The notes under the pieces were generated by a model. It had not been told where the DNA came from and ran no database searches. It saw only the letters and a list, made by a program, of their open reading frames with translations. A stretch of DNA of 64,000 nt from RGIG995 sp045543655. GTDB taxonomy: Bacteria > Bacillota > Clostridia > Oscillospirales > UBA644. Positions 16,046-25,577 of this stretch are shown piece by piece. The stretch covers positions 5,775 to 69,774 of the forward strand of contig JAZPXN010000078.1 in NCBI GenBank assembly GCA_045543655.1, in the 5' to 3' direction. Position 1 is the stretch's first letter. Each line of letters starts with the position of its first letter. The translations under genes were made by a program, and so were the position numbers.

Positions 16046-16519
16046 ATGATGAAAGTCAAAGAAAAACGTCAGGCGCAGATCTTGAAACTGGTTTCTTCCA
16101 CGGAGGTTGAGACGCAGGAGGAAATTACGCTCTATTTGCAGAATCTCGGCTTCAAGGTGACCCAGGCCACCGTTTCTCGGGATATCAAGGATTTGAATCT
16201 GGTCAAAACGTCCGGACTTCAGAAGCGGTATAAGTATATGGCTTCCGATCAGATCAGCGTGGATATTCCCGACCGGAAGGATCGGTTTTCGGTTCTCGTT
16301 CACGACGGCGTGATCGACGTGCGTGCCGCTCAGCAGATCGTAGTTATCCGCTGCCATTCCGGGATGGCGCCTGCCGTGGCTGCCGTGATTGACGGAGTGG
16401 AGCATCCGGAAATTATCGGCTCCATTGCCGGGGACGATACTATATTTCTTGCTGCCGAATCCCTGGATGCTGCCGTGGCCCTGCAGAACGAATTCCGTCA
16501 GATCATAAAACAAGCCTGA
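16046..16519 (+). CDS. argR: Arginine repressor
   Basis: 157-residue hexameric regulator that senses arginine. The N-terminal winged HTH (about 5-75) carries TQATVSRDIKDLNLVK, and the C-terminal arginine-binding oligomerisation domain contains the Gly-Asp-Asp-Thr stretch IAGDDTIFLA. ATG 16046 and ATG 16049 are both possible, with GGAG at 16037-16040. Placement before recN is conserved in Firmicutes (ahrC-recN). No arginine biosynthesis gene is in the window. Confidence 0.95.
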   Translation: MMKVKEKRQAQILKLVSSTEVETQEEITLYLQNLGFKVTQATVSRDIKDLNLVKTSGLQKRYKYMASDQISVDIPDRKDRFSVLVHDGVIDVRAAQQIVVIRCHSGMAPAVAAVIDGVEHPEIIGSIAGDDTIFLAAESLDAAVALQNEFRQIIKQA

Positions 16520-16530
16520 GGTGATACTCC

Positions 16531-18198
16531 TTGCTGGAACGTCTTCATATAGAGAACCTTGCGGTCATCGAATCCGCAGACCTTGATCTTCGCTCCGGCT
16601 TTTCCGTTTTGACGGGGGAGACCGGTGCCGGGAAATCGGTGCTGATCCATTCGTTGAACCTGCTTCTTGGGGAACGTGTCAATAAAGATATCGTCCGTTC
16701 CGGATGCGCAAAAGCCGCGGTTTCCGGGCTTTTTACCAACCTTTCAGAGGGGACGGTCGCACTTCTCAGCCAGTTGGGCTTCGATACCGACGGTGAGGTT
16801 CTGGTGTTCCGGGAGTTGACCGCTGACGGAAGATCCTCCGTCAAAATCAACGGGCGCCCCGCCACCGTGACCATTCTGCGGGAATTTTCCGGGCGATTGG
16901 TCAATATTCACGGGCAGCATGATAACCGTGCTTTGCTCGATCCTTCCACCCACGTTCGATATCTGGATGCCTTTGCCCGTAATAGCGCCTTGCGGGAACG
17001 CTACGAATCGATCTTTTTGGAATTAAAAAAGGTCATGCGCAGTATTTCCGAGATCGGCGCCGACGAGCAGACCCGGATGCAGAAGATCGACCTGCTTTCG
17101 TATCAGATCAACGAGATCGATTCCGCCGATCTGAGGCCCGGCGAAGAAGAGGAACTTTCCCAGCGCCGCACGGTTTTGGCCAATGCGGAAAAAATTGAAT
17201 CCTCTCTGACCTCTGCTTTCGCCCTTTGCTCCGAGGAAAACAACGCCCGGGACAAGCTGAGACAGGCTTGCTACGATTTGGAAAGCGTTGCCTCCTTTGA
17301 TTCTCGGTTGGACGATCTCTCCAATCGCCTGACCTCTCTTTCCGACGAGTTGGACGATTTGTCTTCGGAATTGCGGGAATTTTTGGACGGCCAGTCCTTT
17401 GATCCCTCGGAGTTGAACGAGACCGAGGAGCGCCTTGATCTGATTTATCGTCTTAAGCGTAAATACGGGTCCTCCGTGGAGGAGATCCTTGCTTTCCGGG
17501 ATACTGCCGCAACCGAACTGGAGAGACTCAATTCTTCTTCCGAACAGATGGACGCTCTTCTTACGGAGAAGGAGCGGTTGTACGGTTTGTTGAAAAAAGC
17601 CGCTGCCGAGCTGACCTCTTCCAGAAAAAGGGCGGGGGAGGCCCTGGAAAAGGACCTTACCGCTCAACTGGCGTTTCTTGATATGCCGAATACCGGTTTC
17701 AAGGTGCAGATTTCCTCGGCCGGTTCTTATACCCCCAACGGTGCGGATGCGGTAGAGTTTTTGCTCTCCGCCAATCTGGGAGAGGCGTTGCGCCCCCTCT
17801 CGAAAATTGCTTCCGGCGGGGAATTGTCCCGCATTATGTTGGGGATGAAAACGGTGCTGACCCTGGAAGATGACGCGCAAACCTTGATCTTCGACGAGGT
17901 CGACACCGGAGTAAGCGGCAAGGCCGCCGAAAAAATCGCCATGAAGCTTAAGGATATTTCCCGGGGCAAGCAGGTCGTGGTCGTCACCCATCTGGCGCAG
18001 ATCGCATCCTATGCGGACGAGCATTACCTGATCGCAAAATCCGTTTCCGACCAAAGAACCTTTACTACCGTTACTCCTCTTGACCGCTCCGGTCGTATTG
18101 CAGAATTGGCCCGGATCATCGGAGGAATCTCTCCCACCGACGCTACGCTGGCCGCGGCGGAGGACCTTTTGCGGACCGGAAGTAATTATCATTCGTAA
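16531..18198 (+). CDS. recN: DNA repair protein RecN
   Basis: 555-residue SMC-like ATPase that gathers DNA ends in double-strand break repair. Walker A GETGAGKS is near residue 30, a long coiled coil spans about 150-370, and the C-terminal half has the signature ASGGELSRIMLGMK and Walker B LIFDEVDTGVSG. The TTG start at 16531 has GAGGTGAT at 16518-16525. It lies 11 nt after argR and 34 nt before valS. Confidence 0.97.
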   Translation: MLERLHIENLAVIESADLDLRSGFSVLTGETGAGKSVLIHSLNLLLGERVNKDIVRSGCAKAAVSGLFTNLSEGTVALLSQLGFDTDGEVLVFRELTADGRSSVKINGRPATVTILREFSGRLVNIHGQHDNRALLDPSTHVRYLDAFARNSALRERYESIFLELKKVMRSISEIGADEQTRMQKIDLLSYQINEIDSADLRPGEEEELSQRRTVLANAEKIESSLTSAFALCSEENNARDKLRQACYDLESVASFDSRLDDLSNRLTSLSDELDDLSSELREFLDGQSFDPSELNETEERLDLIYRLKRKYGSSVEEILAFRDTAATELERLNSSSEQMDALLTEKERLYGLLKKAAAELTSSRKRAGEALEKDLTAQLAFLDMPNTGFKVQISSAGSYTPNGADAVEFLLSANLGEALRPLSKIASGGELSRIMLGMKTVLTLEDDAQTLIFDEVDTGVSGKAAEKIAMKLKDISRGKQVVVVTHLAQIASYADEHYLIAKSVSDQRTFTTVTPLDRSGRIAELARIIGGISPTDATLAAAEDLLRTGSNYHS

Positions 18199-18232
18199 TT
18201 TATATACCTTACTATAGAAAGGACCGTTTCCC

Positions 18233-20863
18233 ATGCAGAATCTGGAAAAGAACTACGATCCCGCGTTGATCGAAGACAAGATTTACAAAATGTGGAACGA
18301 GAGCGGCTGCTTCAAGGCCGAGATCGATTCCGAGAAAGACCCCTATACCATCGTGATTCCTCCGCCGAACATTACCGGCCAGCTCCATATGGGCCACGCT
18401 TTGGATAATACTCTTCAGGATATCCTCATCCGTTATAAGCGGATGTGCGGTTTTGCTACTCTCTGGCTTCCCGGTACCGATCACGCCTCCATTGCTACCG
18501 AGGCAAAAATCGTGGAAGCTATGCGGAAGGAAGGCGTTTCCAAGGACGATCTGGGGCGCGACGGCTTCCTGGAACGGGCCTGGGCCTGGAAGGAAACCTA
18601 CGGCGGGCGGATTATCGAGCAGTTGAAAAAGCTCGGCTCCTCCTGCGACTGGTCCAGAGAACGCTTTACTCTGGACGAGGGTTGCTCCAAGGCGGTTCAG
18701 GACGTATTTATGCACCTTTACGATAAAGGCCTGATTTACCGCGGGGAACGTATTATCAACTGGTGCCCCCACTGTTTGACCTCTATTTCCGATGCTGAAG
18801 TGGAATTCGAAGAACAGCAGGGCCATTTCTGGCATCTGCGTTATCCTCTGGAAGACGGTTCCGGCTATCTTGAGCTTGCCACCACCCGCCCCGAGACGTT
18901 GCTTGGCGATACTGCCGTTGCCGTCAATCCTAAGGATGAACGTTATAAGGATCTTGTCGGTAAGTACTTGATCCTTCCTTTGGTTGGCCGTCGGATTCCC
19001 ATCGTTGCCGACGATTACGTGGAGCAGGATTTCGGTACCGGCGTGGTTAAGATCACACCCGCCCACGATCCCAACGACTTTGAAGTCGGTGCCCGTCACG
19101 GTCTTGAAGTGATCAACGTCATGACCGACGATGCGAAGATCACCGCCGATTATCCCAAATACGCGGGGATGGATCGTTACGAAGCCCGTAAGGCCATCGT
19201 CGCCGATCTGGAAGAGGGCGGTTTCCTGGTTCGTATTGAGGATTACGGCCATAACGTCGGCACCTGCTATCGCTGCGGTACCACCGTGGAGCCCCGGGTT
19301 TCCAAGCAGTGGTTCGTTGCGATGGAAACCTTGGCGAAGCCTGCCATTGACGCCGTCCGCAACGGTGATATTAAGTTTGTCCCCGAGCGGTTTGAAAAGA
19401 ACTACTTCCATTGGATGGAAAATATCCGCGATTGGTGCATTTCCCGTCAGCTGTGGTGGGGGCATAGAATCCCGGCGTACTACTGCGACGATGCGGATTG
19501 CGGGGAGATGATCGTCTCCCGTGAACCCGTTACCGTTTGTCCCAAGTGTGGCAAGCCTATGCATCAGGATCCCGATACCCTTGATACCTGGTTCTCTTCC
19601 GCTTTGTGGCCCTTCTCCACGCTGGGCTGGCCCGAAGATACGGAAGATCTGAAGTATTTCTATCCCACTTCTACCCTCGTTACCGGCTACGATATTATCA
19701 CCTTCTGGGTTTCCCGTATGATCTTTTCCGGTCTCGAATATACCGGGAAGGCTCCCTTCAGCAACGTTCTCATCCACGGACTTGTCCGGGATGCTCAGGG
19801 GCGTAAGATGTCCAAATCCCTGGGCAACGGTATCGATCCTCTGGAGATTATCCGGGATTACGGCGCCGACGCGCTCCGCTTTACCTTGGTTACCGGCAAC
19901 GCACCCGGGAACGATATGCGCTTCAGCACCGAAGGCGTGGAGTCCTCCCGGAACTTTGCCAATAAACTTTGGAACGCTACCCGTTTTGCTCTGACCTATC
20001 TCACCCAGGACGAAGTGGAGCTTCCCGCCGATCTTCAGCCCGAAGATAAGTGGATCCTTCACAAGCTGAACGGCGTTATTGCCGATGTGCGTGAGAATCT
20101 TGAGAAATTCGAGCTCGGAATTGCTGCACAGAAGCTTTACGATTTCGTTTGGGACGATCTGTGCGACTGGTATATCGAGCTGATTAAGCCCCGTCTCTTT
20201 GAGACCAATACCGATGAAGCCACCCGCGCTTCCGCCCAGAATACCATCGGGTACGTTTTGGTCAAGACCCTGGAGCTCCTCCATCCCTTCATGCCCTTCA
20301 TCACCGAAGAGCTTTATCGTTCCGTTCCTCATATCAAGGGCATGGGAGATATCCTGATGATGCAGGAATATCCCTCTTACTCCGAGGATCTTGAATTCCC
20401 TGCAGAAGCGGAACAGATGGGCTACCTGATGGATCTCATCAAGCAGGTTCGTCAGCTGCGCCAGAAGATGGGCGTTCCTTTCTCCCGGAAGACGAATCTT
20501 TATCTGGTCACCGAGCATCCGGACACCTACCGTGCCGGTAAGGAATATCTCAAGCGCCTTGCCGCTGCTTCGGATATTTCCTTCGAAGCCCTCTCCGGAG
20601 ACGTGAACGCCGCTACCGTCGTCACCTCCGATGCAAAGGTCTTCATTCCTCTCGGGGAACTCGTTGACGTCGAAAAGGAAAAGGCTCGTCTTGAAAAAGA
20701 ACGGGAAAAACTCCTTGCCGATATCGCCCGCATCGACGCTAAGTTGAACAACCCCGGCTTCGTCAACAAGGCTCCCGAAAAGGTGGTCAACGACGAACGG
20801 GCCAAACGGGAAAATCTTGCCCGTCAGCTTGCCAACGTTGAGGACGTTTACGCGAAACTCTAA
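18233..20863 (+). CDS. valS: Valyl-tRNA synthetase
   Basis: 876-residue class I synthetase that charges tRNA-Val and edits misactivated threonine. HMGH (in PPNITGQLHMGHALDN) lies near residue 47, KMSKS at residues 525-529, with a CP1 editing domain between. It ends with the C-terminal coiled coil (about 805-876) typical of ValRS. ATG at 18233 with AGAAAGGACCG upstream. Only 34 nt separate it from recN, so there is no room for a T-box leader. A strong terminator follows. Confidence 0.98.
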   Translation: MQNLEKNYDPALIEDKIYKMWNESGCFKAEIDSEKDPYTIVIPPPNITGQLHMGHALDNTLQDILIRYKRMCGFATLWLPGTDHASIATEAKIVEAMRKEGVSKDDLGRDGFLERAWAWKETYGGRIIEQLKKLGSSCDWSRERFTLDEGCSKAVQDVFMHLYDKGLIYRGERIINWCPHCLTSISDAEVEFEEQQGHFWHLRYPLEDGSGYLELATTRPETLLGDTAVAVNPKDERYKDLVGKYLILPLVGRRIPIVADDYVEQDFGTGVVKITPAHDPNDFEVGARHGLEVINVMTDDAKITADYPKYAGMDRYEARKAIVADLEEGGFLVRIEDYGHNVGTCYRCGTTVEPRVSKQWFVAMETLAKPAIDAVRNGDIKFVPERFEKNYFHWMENIRDWCISRQLWWGHRIPAYYCDDADCGEMIVSREPVTVCPKCGKPMHQDPDTLDTWFSSALWPFSTLGWPEDTEDLKYFYPTSTLVTGYDIITFWVSRMIFSGLEYTGKAPFSNVLIHGLVRDAQGRKMSKSLGNGIDPLEIIRDYGADALRFTLVTGNAPGNDMRFSTEGVESSRNFANKLWNATRFALTYLTQDEVELPADLQPEDKWILHKLNGVIADVRENLEKFELGIAAQKLYDFVWDDLCDWYIELIKPRLFETNTDEATRASAQNTIGYVLVKTLELLHPFMPFITEELYRSVPHIKGMGDILMMQEYPSYSEDLEFPAEAEQMGYLMDLIKQVRQLRQKMGVPFSRKTNLYLVTEHPDTYRAGKEYLKRLAAASDISFEALSGDVNAATVVTSDAKVFIPLGELVDVEKEKARLEKEREKLLADIARIDAKLNNPGFVNKAPEKVVNDERAKRENLARQLANVEDVYAKL

Positions 20864-20871
20864 GTCTCATT

Positions 20872-20914
20872 CGGGGGAATGGGTCGGACTCATTCCCCCG
20901 TTTGTGGTTTTTTT
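20872..20914 (+). terminator. Rho-independent terminator after valS
   Basis: Perfect 10-bp stem (CGGGGGAATG 20872-20881 with CATTCCCCCG 20891-20900), with a further 3-bp GTC/GAC inner helix, then a T-rich tail ending in seven T residues. It ends the asp23-valS operon. Confidence 0.95.
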
Positions 20915-20945
20915 GTATCAAAAGTGAAAAGATTTCTGGAAACCC

Positions 20946-20974
20946 TTGCTATTTTCTTTATAATATGTTAAAAT
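20946..20974 (+). promoter_or_regulatory. Sigma-A promoter of the flavoprotein-cmk-plsC-ispH operon
   Basis: TTGCTA at 20946-20951, 17-nt spacer, TAAAAT at 20969-20974, extended -10 TG at 20966-20967. About 22 nt separate the -10 from the GTG start. Confidence 0.78.
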
Positions 20975-20996
20975 ATATACTATAGGTGATTTTACC

Positions 20997-22217
20997 GTGA
21001 GTGTAGTTGTCATCGGCGCCGGTGCGTCCGGCATGATGTGTGCCGCCACTGCTGCCATGAACGGCGCAGAGGTCGTTCTCGTTGAGCGCAATGACCGTTG
21101 CGGCCGAAAACTTGGAATCACCGGGAAGGGCAGATGCAACCTTACCAACGCCTGTTCCCGGGACGAACTGATGAAGAATATCGTTTCCAACCCCAGATTT
21201 CTTTACAGTGCGCTTTCGGTTTTTTCATCGGAAGATACCATGGCGTTTTTCGAATCCCTCGGCGTCCCTTTGAAGGTAGAGCGGGGAAACCGGGTTTTCC
21301 CGGTCAGCGATAAAGCCTCGGACATCGTTTCTGCTCTTCAGCAATTCTGCCTTGATTGCGGCGTTGATCTCCGGAAGGGGACCGTGACCCGCATCTTGCA
21401 GACCGACGGTTCCGTATCCGGAGTCGTCCTTTCCGACGGTTCGACCATTTCCTGCGATTCTGCCTGCATTGCCTGCGGCGGTGCATCTTACCCCGTCACC
21501 GGCTCTGACGGAATCGGGTACAGACTTGCCGAATCCTGTGGGCACAGCATCGTTCCTCCCCGTCCCTCCCTCGTTCCGTGGGAGACGGAAGAGACGGATT
21601 TCTGCCGTTCGCTTCAGGGCTTGTCTCTTCGTAATTGCGGTCTTGAGGTCCGGCGGGCAGGGAAGACGGTTTTCCGTGATTTCGGAGAAATGATGTTTAC
21701 TCATTTCGGCGTTACCGGCCCTATGATCCTGACGGCCAGCACCGTCCTTGAGCCCGGGATGGAGATTTTGCTTGATCTTAAGCCCGCTTTATCGGAAGAA
21801 CAGTTGGATAAGCGCCTTCTTTCGGATTTTGAAAAATATCGAATGAAGAATATCGGCAACGCCTTTGACGATCTGCTTCCTTCCAAATTGATTTCACCCT
21901 TTCTTTCTCTTTGCGGTTTGGATCCCGTCGCTAAGGTTCATTCGATTACCAAGGAGCAACGCAAGACGGTTCTTCGGTATCTCAAAAATCTGCCCTTGAC
22001 GGCGAAGCGCTCCCGTTCTCTTTCGGAGGCTATCGTTACCGCAGGTGGCGTCTCCGTTTCCGAGGTCGAGCCCGGGACGATGCGCTCCAGGATCTGTGAC
22101 GGTCTCTATTTTTGCGGTGAAGTTCTGGACGTAGACGCTTATACCGGCGGGTTTAACCTGCAAATTGCATTTTCGACCGGTCATTTGGCCGGATTGGCCT
22201 TGGCGGGTCTCCGCTGA
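20997..22217 (+). CDS. HI0933/BaiN-family FAD-dependent oxidoreductase
   Basis: 406-residue flavoprotein with an N-terminal Rossmann FAD motif (VVIGAGASGMMCAATAA), the family signature GRKLGITGKGRCNLTN near residue 37, and a C-terminal FAD-binding segment (EVLDVDAYTGGFNLQ). Members are annotated as YhiN/HI0933-type or BaiN-type reductases, and the physiological substrate is generally unknown. The GTG start at 20997 has AGGTGAT at 20984-20990. First gene of an operon with cmk, plsC and ispH. Confidence 0.92.
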   Translation: MSVVVIGAGASGMMCAATAAMNGAEVVLVERNDRCGRKLGITGKGRCNLTNACSRDELMKNIVSNPRFLYSALSVFSSEDTMAFFESLGVPLKVERGNRVFPVSDKASDIVSALQQFCLDCGVDLRKGTVTRILQTDGSVSGVVLSDGSTISCDSACIACGGASYPVTGSDGIGYRLAESCGHSIVPPRPSLVPWETEETDFCRSLQGLSLRNCGLEVRRAGKTVFRDFGEMMFTHFGVTGPMILTASTVLEPGMEILLDLKPALSEEQLDKRLLSDFEKYRMKNIGNAFDDLLPSKLISPFLSLCGLDPVAKVHSITKEQRKTVLRYLKNLPLTAKRSRSLSEAIVTAGGVSVSEVEPGTMRSRICDGLYFCGEVLDVDAYTGGFNLQIAFSTGHLAGLALAGLR

Positions 22218-22239
22218 GAAGTATTGGAGGTGTTCTTCT

Positions 22240-22908
22240 GTGATCAATATCGCCGTGGACGGCCCCAGCGGATCGGGGAAGAGCAGTCTCGCGAAAACCA
22301 TTTCCCGAAAACTTGGGATTCTTTATCTTGATACCGGAGCCCTTTACCGGGCCATCGGGTATACCGTCCTGCGCACCGTTGGCGACGATTTTTCCGAAGA
22401 TCAGGTCTGCGCAATGTTACCCTCCCTTTCGGTAGATCTTCAGTACGACAGCGGCGTGCAGCACGTGCTGGTGAACGGGGAAGACGTTTCTCCTTTCATC
22501 CGTACCCAGTCGGTTGCTATGGCCGCCTCCCGCGTATCTGCGTTTCCTCAGGTTCGTAAGTTCCTCCTGGGGCTTCAGAGAGATATTGCCGCTCGCAACG
22601 ACGTGATTATGGACGGCCGTGACGTGGGTACCGTGATCCTTCCCGATGCGGATGTGAAAATTTTCCTGAACGCAAAGCCGGAGGTCCGTGCCGCCCGCAG
22701 AGTCGGTGAACTGACCGAAAAAGGGGAAAAAGCCGATTTTGAGACGGTTCTGCAGGAGGTTCTTCGCCGGGATCATAACGATATGACCCGTGCCGTTGCC
22801 CCGCTCCGTCAGGCAGAAGACGCCGTTTTGCTGGATAATTCCGATTTGAATGAGGAAGAAACCGTGCAGGTTGCATTGGATCTCATAAGGAGCAAGGTCT
22901 CGCTATGA
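22240..22908 (+). CDS. cmk: Cytidylate kinase
   Basis: 222-residue P-loop kinase converting CMP/dCMP to the diphosphates. The P-loop GPSGSGKSSLA is at residues 7-17, with LDTGALYRAIGY and the DGRDVGTVILPDADVKIFL segment typical of the family. GTG 22240 is chosen with TTGGAGGTG at 22225-22233; the longer frame from 22165 lies in the preceding gene. The last 4 nt overlap plsC. Confidence 0.97.
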   Translation: MINIAVDGPSGSGKSSLAKTISRKLGILYLDTGALYRAIGYTVLRTVGDDFSEDQVCAMLPSLSVDLQYDSGVQHVLVNGEDVSPFIRTQSVAMAASRVSAFPQVRKFLLGLQRDIAARNDVIMDGRDVGTVILPDADVKIFLNAKPEVRAARRVGELTEKGEKADFETVLQEVLRRDHNDMTRAVAPLRQAEDAVLLDNSDLNEEETVQVALDLIRSKVSL

Positions 22909-23486
22909 TCGTTTATAAAATTGCAAAAGCAATCTTTACCTTTTACTTTTATTGTTTCAACCGACTTATCGTTAAGGGGAAGGAAAATGAGGTTCCCGAA
23001 GGTCCTATGATCGTATTTGGGAATCATTACTCCAATCTGGACGTTTTCCTTATGACCGTCGTTCTGAAGCGGCAGATCCGTTTTATGGGAAAGCATACCT
23101 TATTTAAAGCCCCCGTCGTTGGACCTCTTGCCCGTGCTTTCGGTGCGTTCCCCGTAGATCGCTCCCGTACCGACATTACCGCCATGAAGACCGCGCTGCG
23201 GATTCTGAAGGACGGTGGAGTTCTCGGAATCTTTCCGGAGGGCACCCGTATCAAGGGTGGGAAAATCTCCGACCCAAAGGGTGGAATTGCCATGTTTGCA
23301 TGGAAGACGAAGTCTCCGGTGCTTCCCATTCACGTGGAATACCGCCGCCGCTTCCATTTTCTGAATCATATTGAATTGACCGTAGGGGAGCCTATCCCCG
23401 CTTCGGAGCTGGGCATCGAAAAAGGCACGTCGGAAGAATATACCGCTGCCAGTGAACGGTTGATCGAAAAGGTCTATTCTCTTTGA
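22905..23486 (+). CDS. plsC: 1-acyl-sn-glycerol-3-phosphate acyltransferase
   Basis: 193-residue membrane-associated acyltransferase making phosphatidic acid. The catalytic motif is NHYSNLD (NHx4D, about residue 44) and the glycerol-phosphate site FPEGTR is near residue 109. A hydrophobic N-terminal segment can anchor it. ATG overlaps the cmk stop by 4 nt. The order cmk-plsC-ispH is common in clostridia. Confidence 0.95.
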   Translation: MIVYKIAKAIFTFYFYCFNRLIVKGKENEVPEGPMIVFGNHYSNLDVFLMTVVLKRQIRFMGKHTLFKAPVVGPLARAFGAFPVDRSRTDITAMKTALRILKDGGVLGIFPEGTRIKGGKISDPKGGIAMFAWKTKSPVLPIHVEYRRRFHFLNHIELTVGEPIPASELGIEKGTSEEYTAASERLIEKVYSL

Positions 23487-23494
23487 GGCCAAGC

Positions 23495-25501
23495 ATGGAA
23501 TTGATTGTTTCCAAGTATCTCGGTTATTGCTTCGGTGTCAACCGGGCAATCACCACGCTGTTCAAGACCATTGACGAGCAGCCCGGCCGGAAGTGCTATA
23601 CTTACGGTCCCATCATTCACAATAAGCGTATCACCGACCAGCTGGCCCAGCGGGGCGTAGCGGTCATTGATGATATTTCCCTTGCCGAACCCGGCTCCCT
23701 CGTTTTTATCCGTACCCACGGTGTTTCCGGATCCGTTCTTCGCTCCTTGAACGAGCGGGGAGTGGAGTACGTGGATCTTACCTGCCCCTACGTGCAGAAA
23801 ATCCATAATATTGCTAAGAGATCTGATTGTCTTCTGATGGTTGGAGATATCCGCCATCCTGAAGTAATCGGGATTCTGGGAGATGCGAAGGGGGAGAGCC
23901 GTGCCGTCACCTCTCTTGAGGAATTACGCACCGTTCTGCGGGAGGACCCACGGAAGACCTATACCATGGTCGCCCAGACAACCTTTAACCTCGAGCTTTG
24001 GCTGGAAATGAGGGCTTATCTGGAGTCTTTCCGGCAGACCGATTCCGGTCTTCTGGATTCCGAGGGATATCCGGTCAGCGCCGTTACCGTCTGCGACACG
24101 ATCTGCAGATCCACCTCCGACCGACAGAAGGAAGTGGAAGAAATGGCGAAGAACTGCGATTATATCGTCATCGTTGGCGATAAACACAGCTCGAACACGA
24201 AAAAACTCTATGAAATTGCGAGAAATTACTGTTCCGCATGTTATATAGAGGAAGCAACTGAGTTACCACAATTTTTAAGTGAGTATAAAAAAATCGGATT
24301 GTCTACCGGAGCTTCGACACCCGGCAGCACAATCGAGGAGGTCATAAACATCATGATGAATGAAAACAACAACGTCAATCTTAACGAGGAGGACATCGAC
24401 TTCGCAGCAGCGCTCGAAGCATCCCTGCAGGTAACCCGCGTGGGACAGCGGATCAGCGGGACCGTTTGTGTCGTAGGTACTAATGAAGTCCAGGTCGAAC
24501 TGGGCGGCAAACATACCGGCGTTATCCCTGCTTCCGAGTTCAGCGAGGAAGAACTTGCTGCGCTCAAAGTGGGCGATGAAGTAGAGGCTTTCGTGATCAA
24601 AGTCAGCGAACTTGAAGGTACTGCTCTTCTTTCCAAGAAGAAGCTGGATTCCATCAAGGGCTTTGAAAAGCTGGAAGCTGCCAAAGAAAGCGGCGAAATT
24701 CTTACCGGCACCGTTTCTGAAGTCGTTAAGGGCGGTCTGGTCGTGTTCGTAAACTCTGTTCGCGTCTTCGTTCCCGCTTCTCTTGCTTCTCTGAGAAAGG
24801 ACACCGATCTGGAAGTGATGAAGGACCAGGAAGTCCGTCTGCGTATTATCGAGCTGGAAAAGGCTGGCCGCCGCACCAGAATCATCGGTTCCATCAAGTC
24901 TGTTCTGAAGGAAGAAAAGGACGCCGCTCAGGCAAAAATCTGGGAGTCTATTGAAGTTGGCAAGAAGTACGACGGTGTCGTCAAATCCCTCGCTTCTTTC
25001 GGCGCCTTCGTCGATATCGGCGGCGTGGACGGCCTCGTCCATATCACCGATCTGGCCTGGACCAAGATCAAGCATCCTTCCGAAATCGTCAAGGAAGGGG
25101 ATTGTATCGAAGTCGAAGTTAAGGCTTACGATCCTGAAAACCGTAAGATCTCTCTGACCTTCAAGAAGGCGAACGAGGATCCCTGGACCATCCTGCCTCA
25201 GAAGTATGAAGTGGGCGACGTTATTCCCGTCACCGTCCTTAAGCTCATGCCCTACGGAGCCTTCGTCTCCGTTATTCCCGGAATCGACGGTTTGGTTCAT
25301 ATCTCTCAGATCGCCAATCACCGCGTGGAAAAAGTCGGTGATGCCCTGAAGGTTGGCGACGTAGTTGATGCGAAGATCATCGAAATCAACTACGAGACCA
25401 AGAAGATCAGCCTCTCCATCAAGGCCGCTCTCCCCGAAGAGGACGCCGTGGAAGACGCTGAGGCCGAAGCCCCCGCTGAAGACGGTTCCGTGGAAGAATA
25501 A
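23495..25501 (+). CDS. ispH: Bifunctional IspH (HMB-PP reductase) - ribosomal protein S1 fusion
   Basis: 668-residue fusion. Residues 1-about 285 are 4-hydroxy-3-methylbut-2-enyl diphosphate reductase, the last MEP-pathway step, with the three Fe-S cysteines in GYCFGV, DLTCPYV and VCDTICRST and the TQTTF-like AQTTFN. Residues about 305-655 hold four S1 RNA-binding repeats, the third and fourth most canonical (SFGAFVDIGGVDGLVHI; PYGAFVSVIPGIDGLVHI). An acidic tail ends the protein. ATG 23495 follows GAGG at 23485-23488; TTG 23483 is less likely. The reading frame is continuous through the join (about 24350), so this is a real fusion, known in clostridia. Confidence 0.96.
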   Translation: MELIVSKYLGYCFGVNRAITTLFKTIDEQPGRKCYTYGPIIHNKRITDQLAQRGVAVIDDISLAEPGSLVFIRTHGVSGSVLRSLNERGVEYVDLTCPYVQKIHNIAKRSDCLLMVGDIRHPEVIGILGDAKGESRAVTSLEELRTVLREDPRKTYTMVAQTTFNLELWLEMRAYLESFRQTDSGLLDSEGYPVSAVTVCDTICRSTSDRQKEVEEMAKNCDYIVIVGDKHSSNTKKLYEIARNYCSACYIEEATELPQFLSEYKKIGLSTGASTPGSTIEEVINIMMNENNNVNLNEEDIDFAAALEASLQVTRVGQRISGTVCVVGTNEVQVELGGKHTGVIPASEFSEEELAALKVGDEVEAFVIKVSELEGTALLSKKKLDSIKGFEKLEAAKESGEILTGTVSEVVKGGLVVFVNSVRVFVPASLASLRKDTDLEVMKDQEVRLRIIELEKAGRRTRIIGSIKSVLKEEKDAAQAKIWESIEVGKKYDGVVKSLASFGAFVDIGGVDGLVHITDLAWTKIKHPSEIVKEGDCIEVEVKAYDPENRKISLTFKKANEDPWTILPQKYEVGDVIPVTVLKLMPYGAFVSVIPGIDGLVHISQIANHRVEKVGDALKVGDVVDAKIIEINYETKKISLSIKAALPEEDAVEDAEAEAPAEDGSVEE

Positions 25502-25537
25502 TCCATCCCGTCCGGCATAAAATCGTAATATGTCAGT

Positions 25538-25577
25538 AGGTGTGCGGCGGATCGTATCTGCGGCACACCTCATTTTT
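25538..25577 (+). terminator. Terminator-like hairpin between ispH-S1 and hprK
   Basis: Long imperfect stem: AGGTGTGC at 25538-25545 pairs with GCACACCT at 25563-25570, and an inner GCGGAT/ATCTGC helix follows a G-G mismatch. Five T residues follow at 25573-25577. It ends 17 nt before the hprK start, and no promoter is visible between the hairpin and hprK, so it may act as a partial terminator or attenuator. Confidence 0.8.

Noticed and set aside
18199..18232. T-box leader before valS
   Set aside because: Only 34 nt lie between recN and valS; too short.
18212..20518. 768-codon open frame on the minus strand opposite valS
   Set aside because: It is the complement of a highly conserved synthetase gene with biased third positions; no ribosome site, no recognisable domain.
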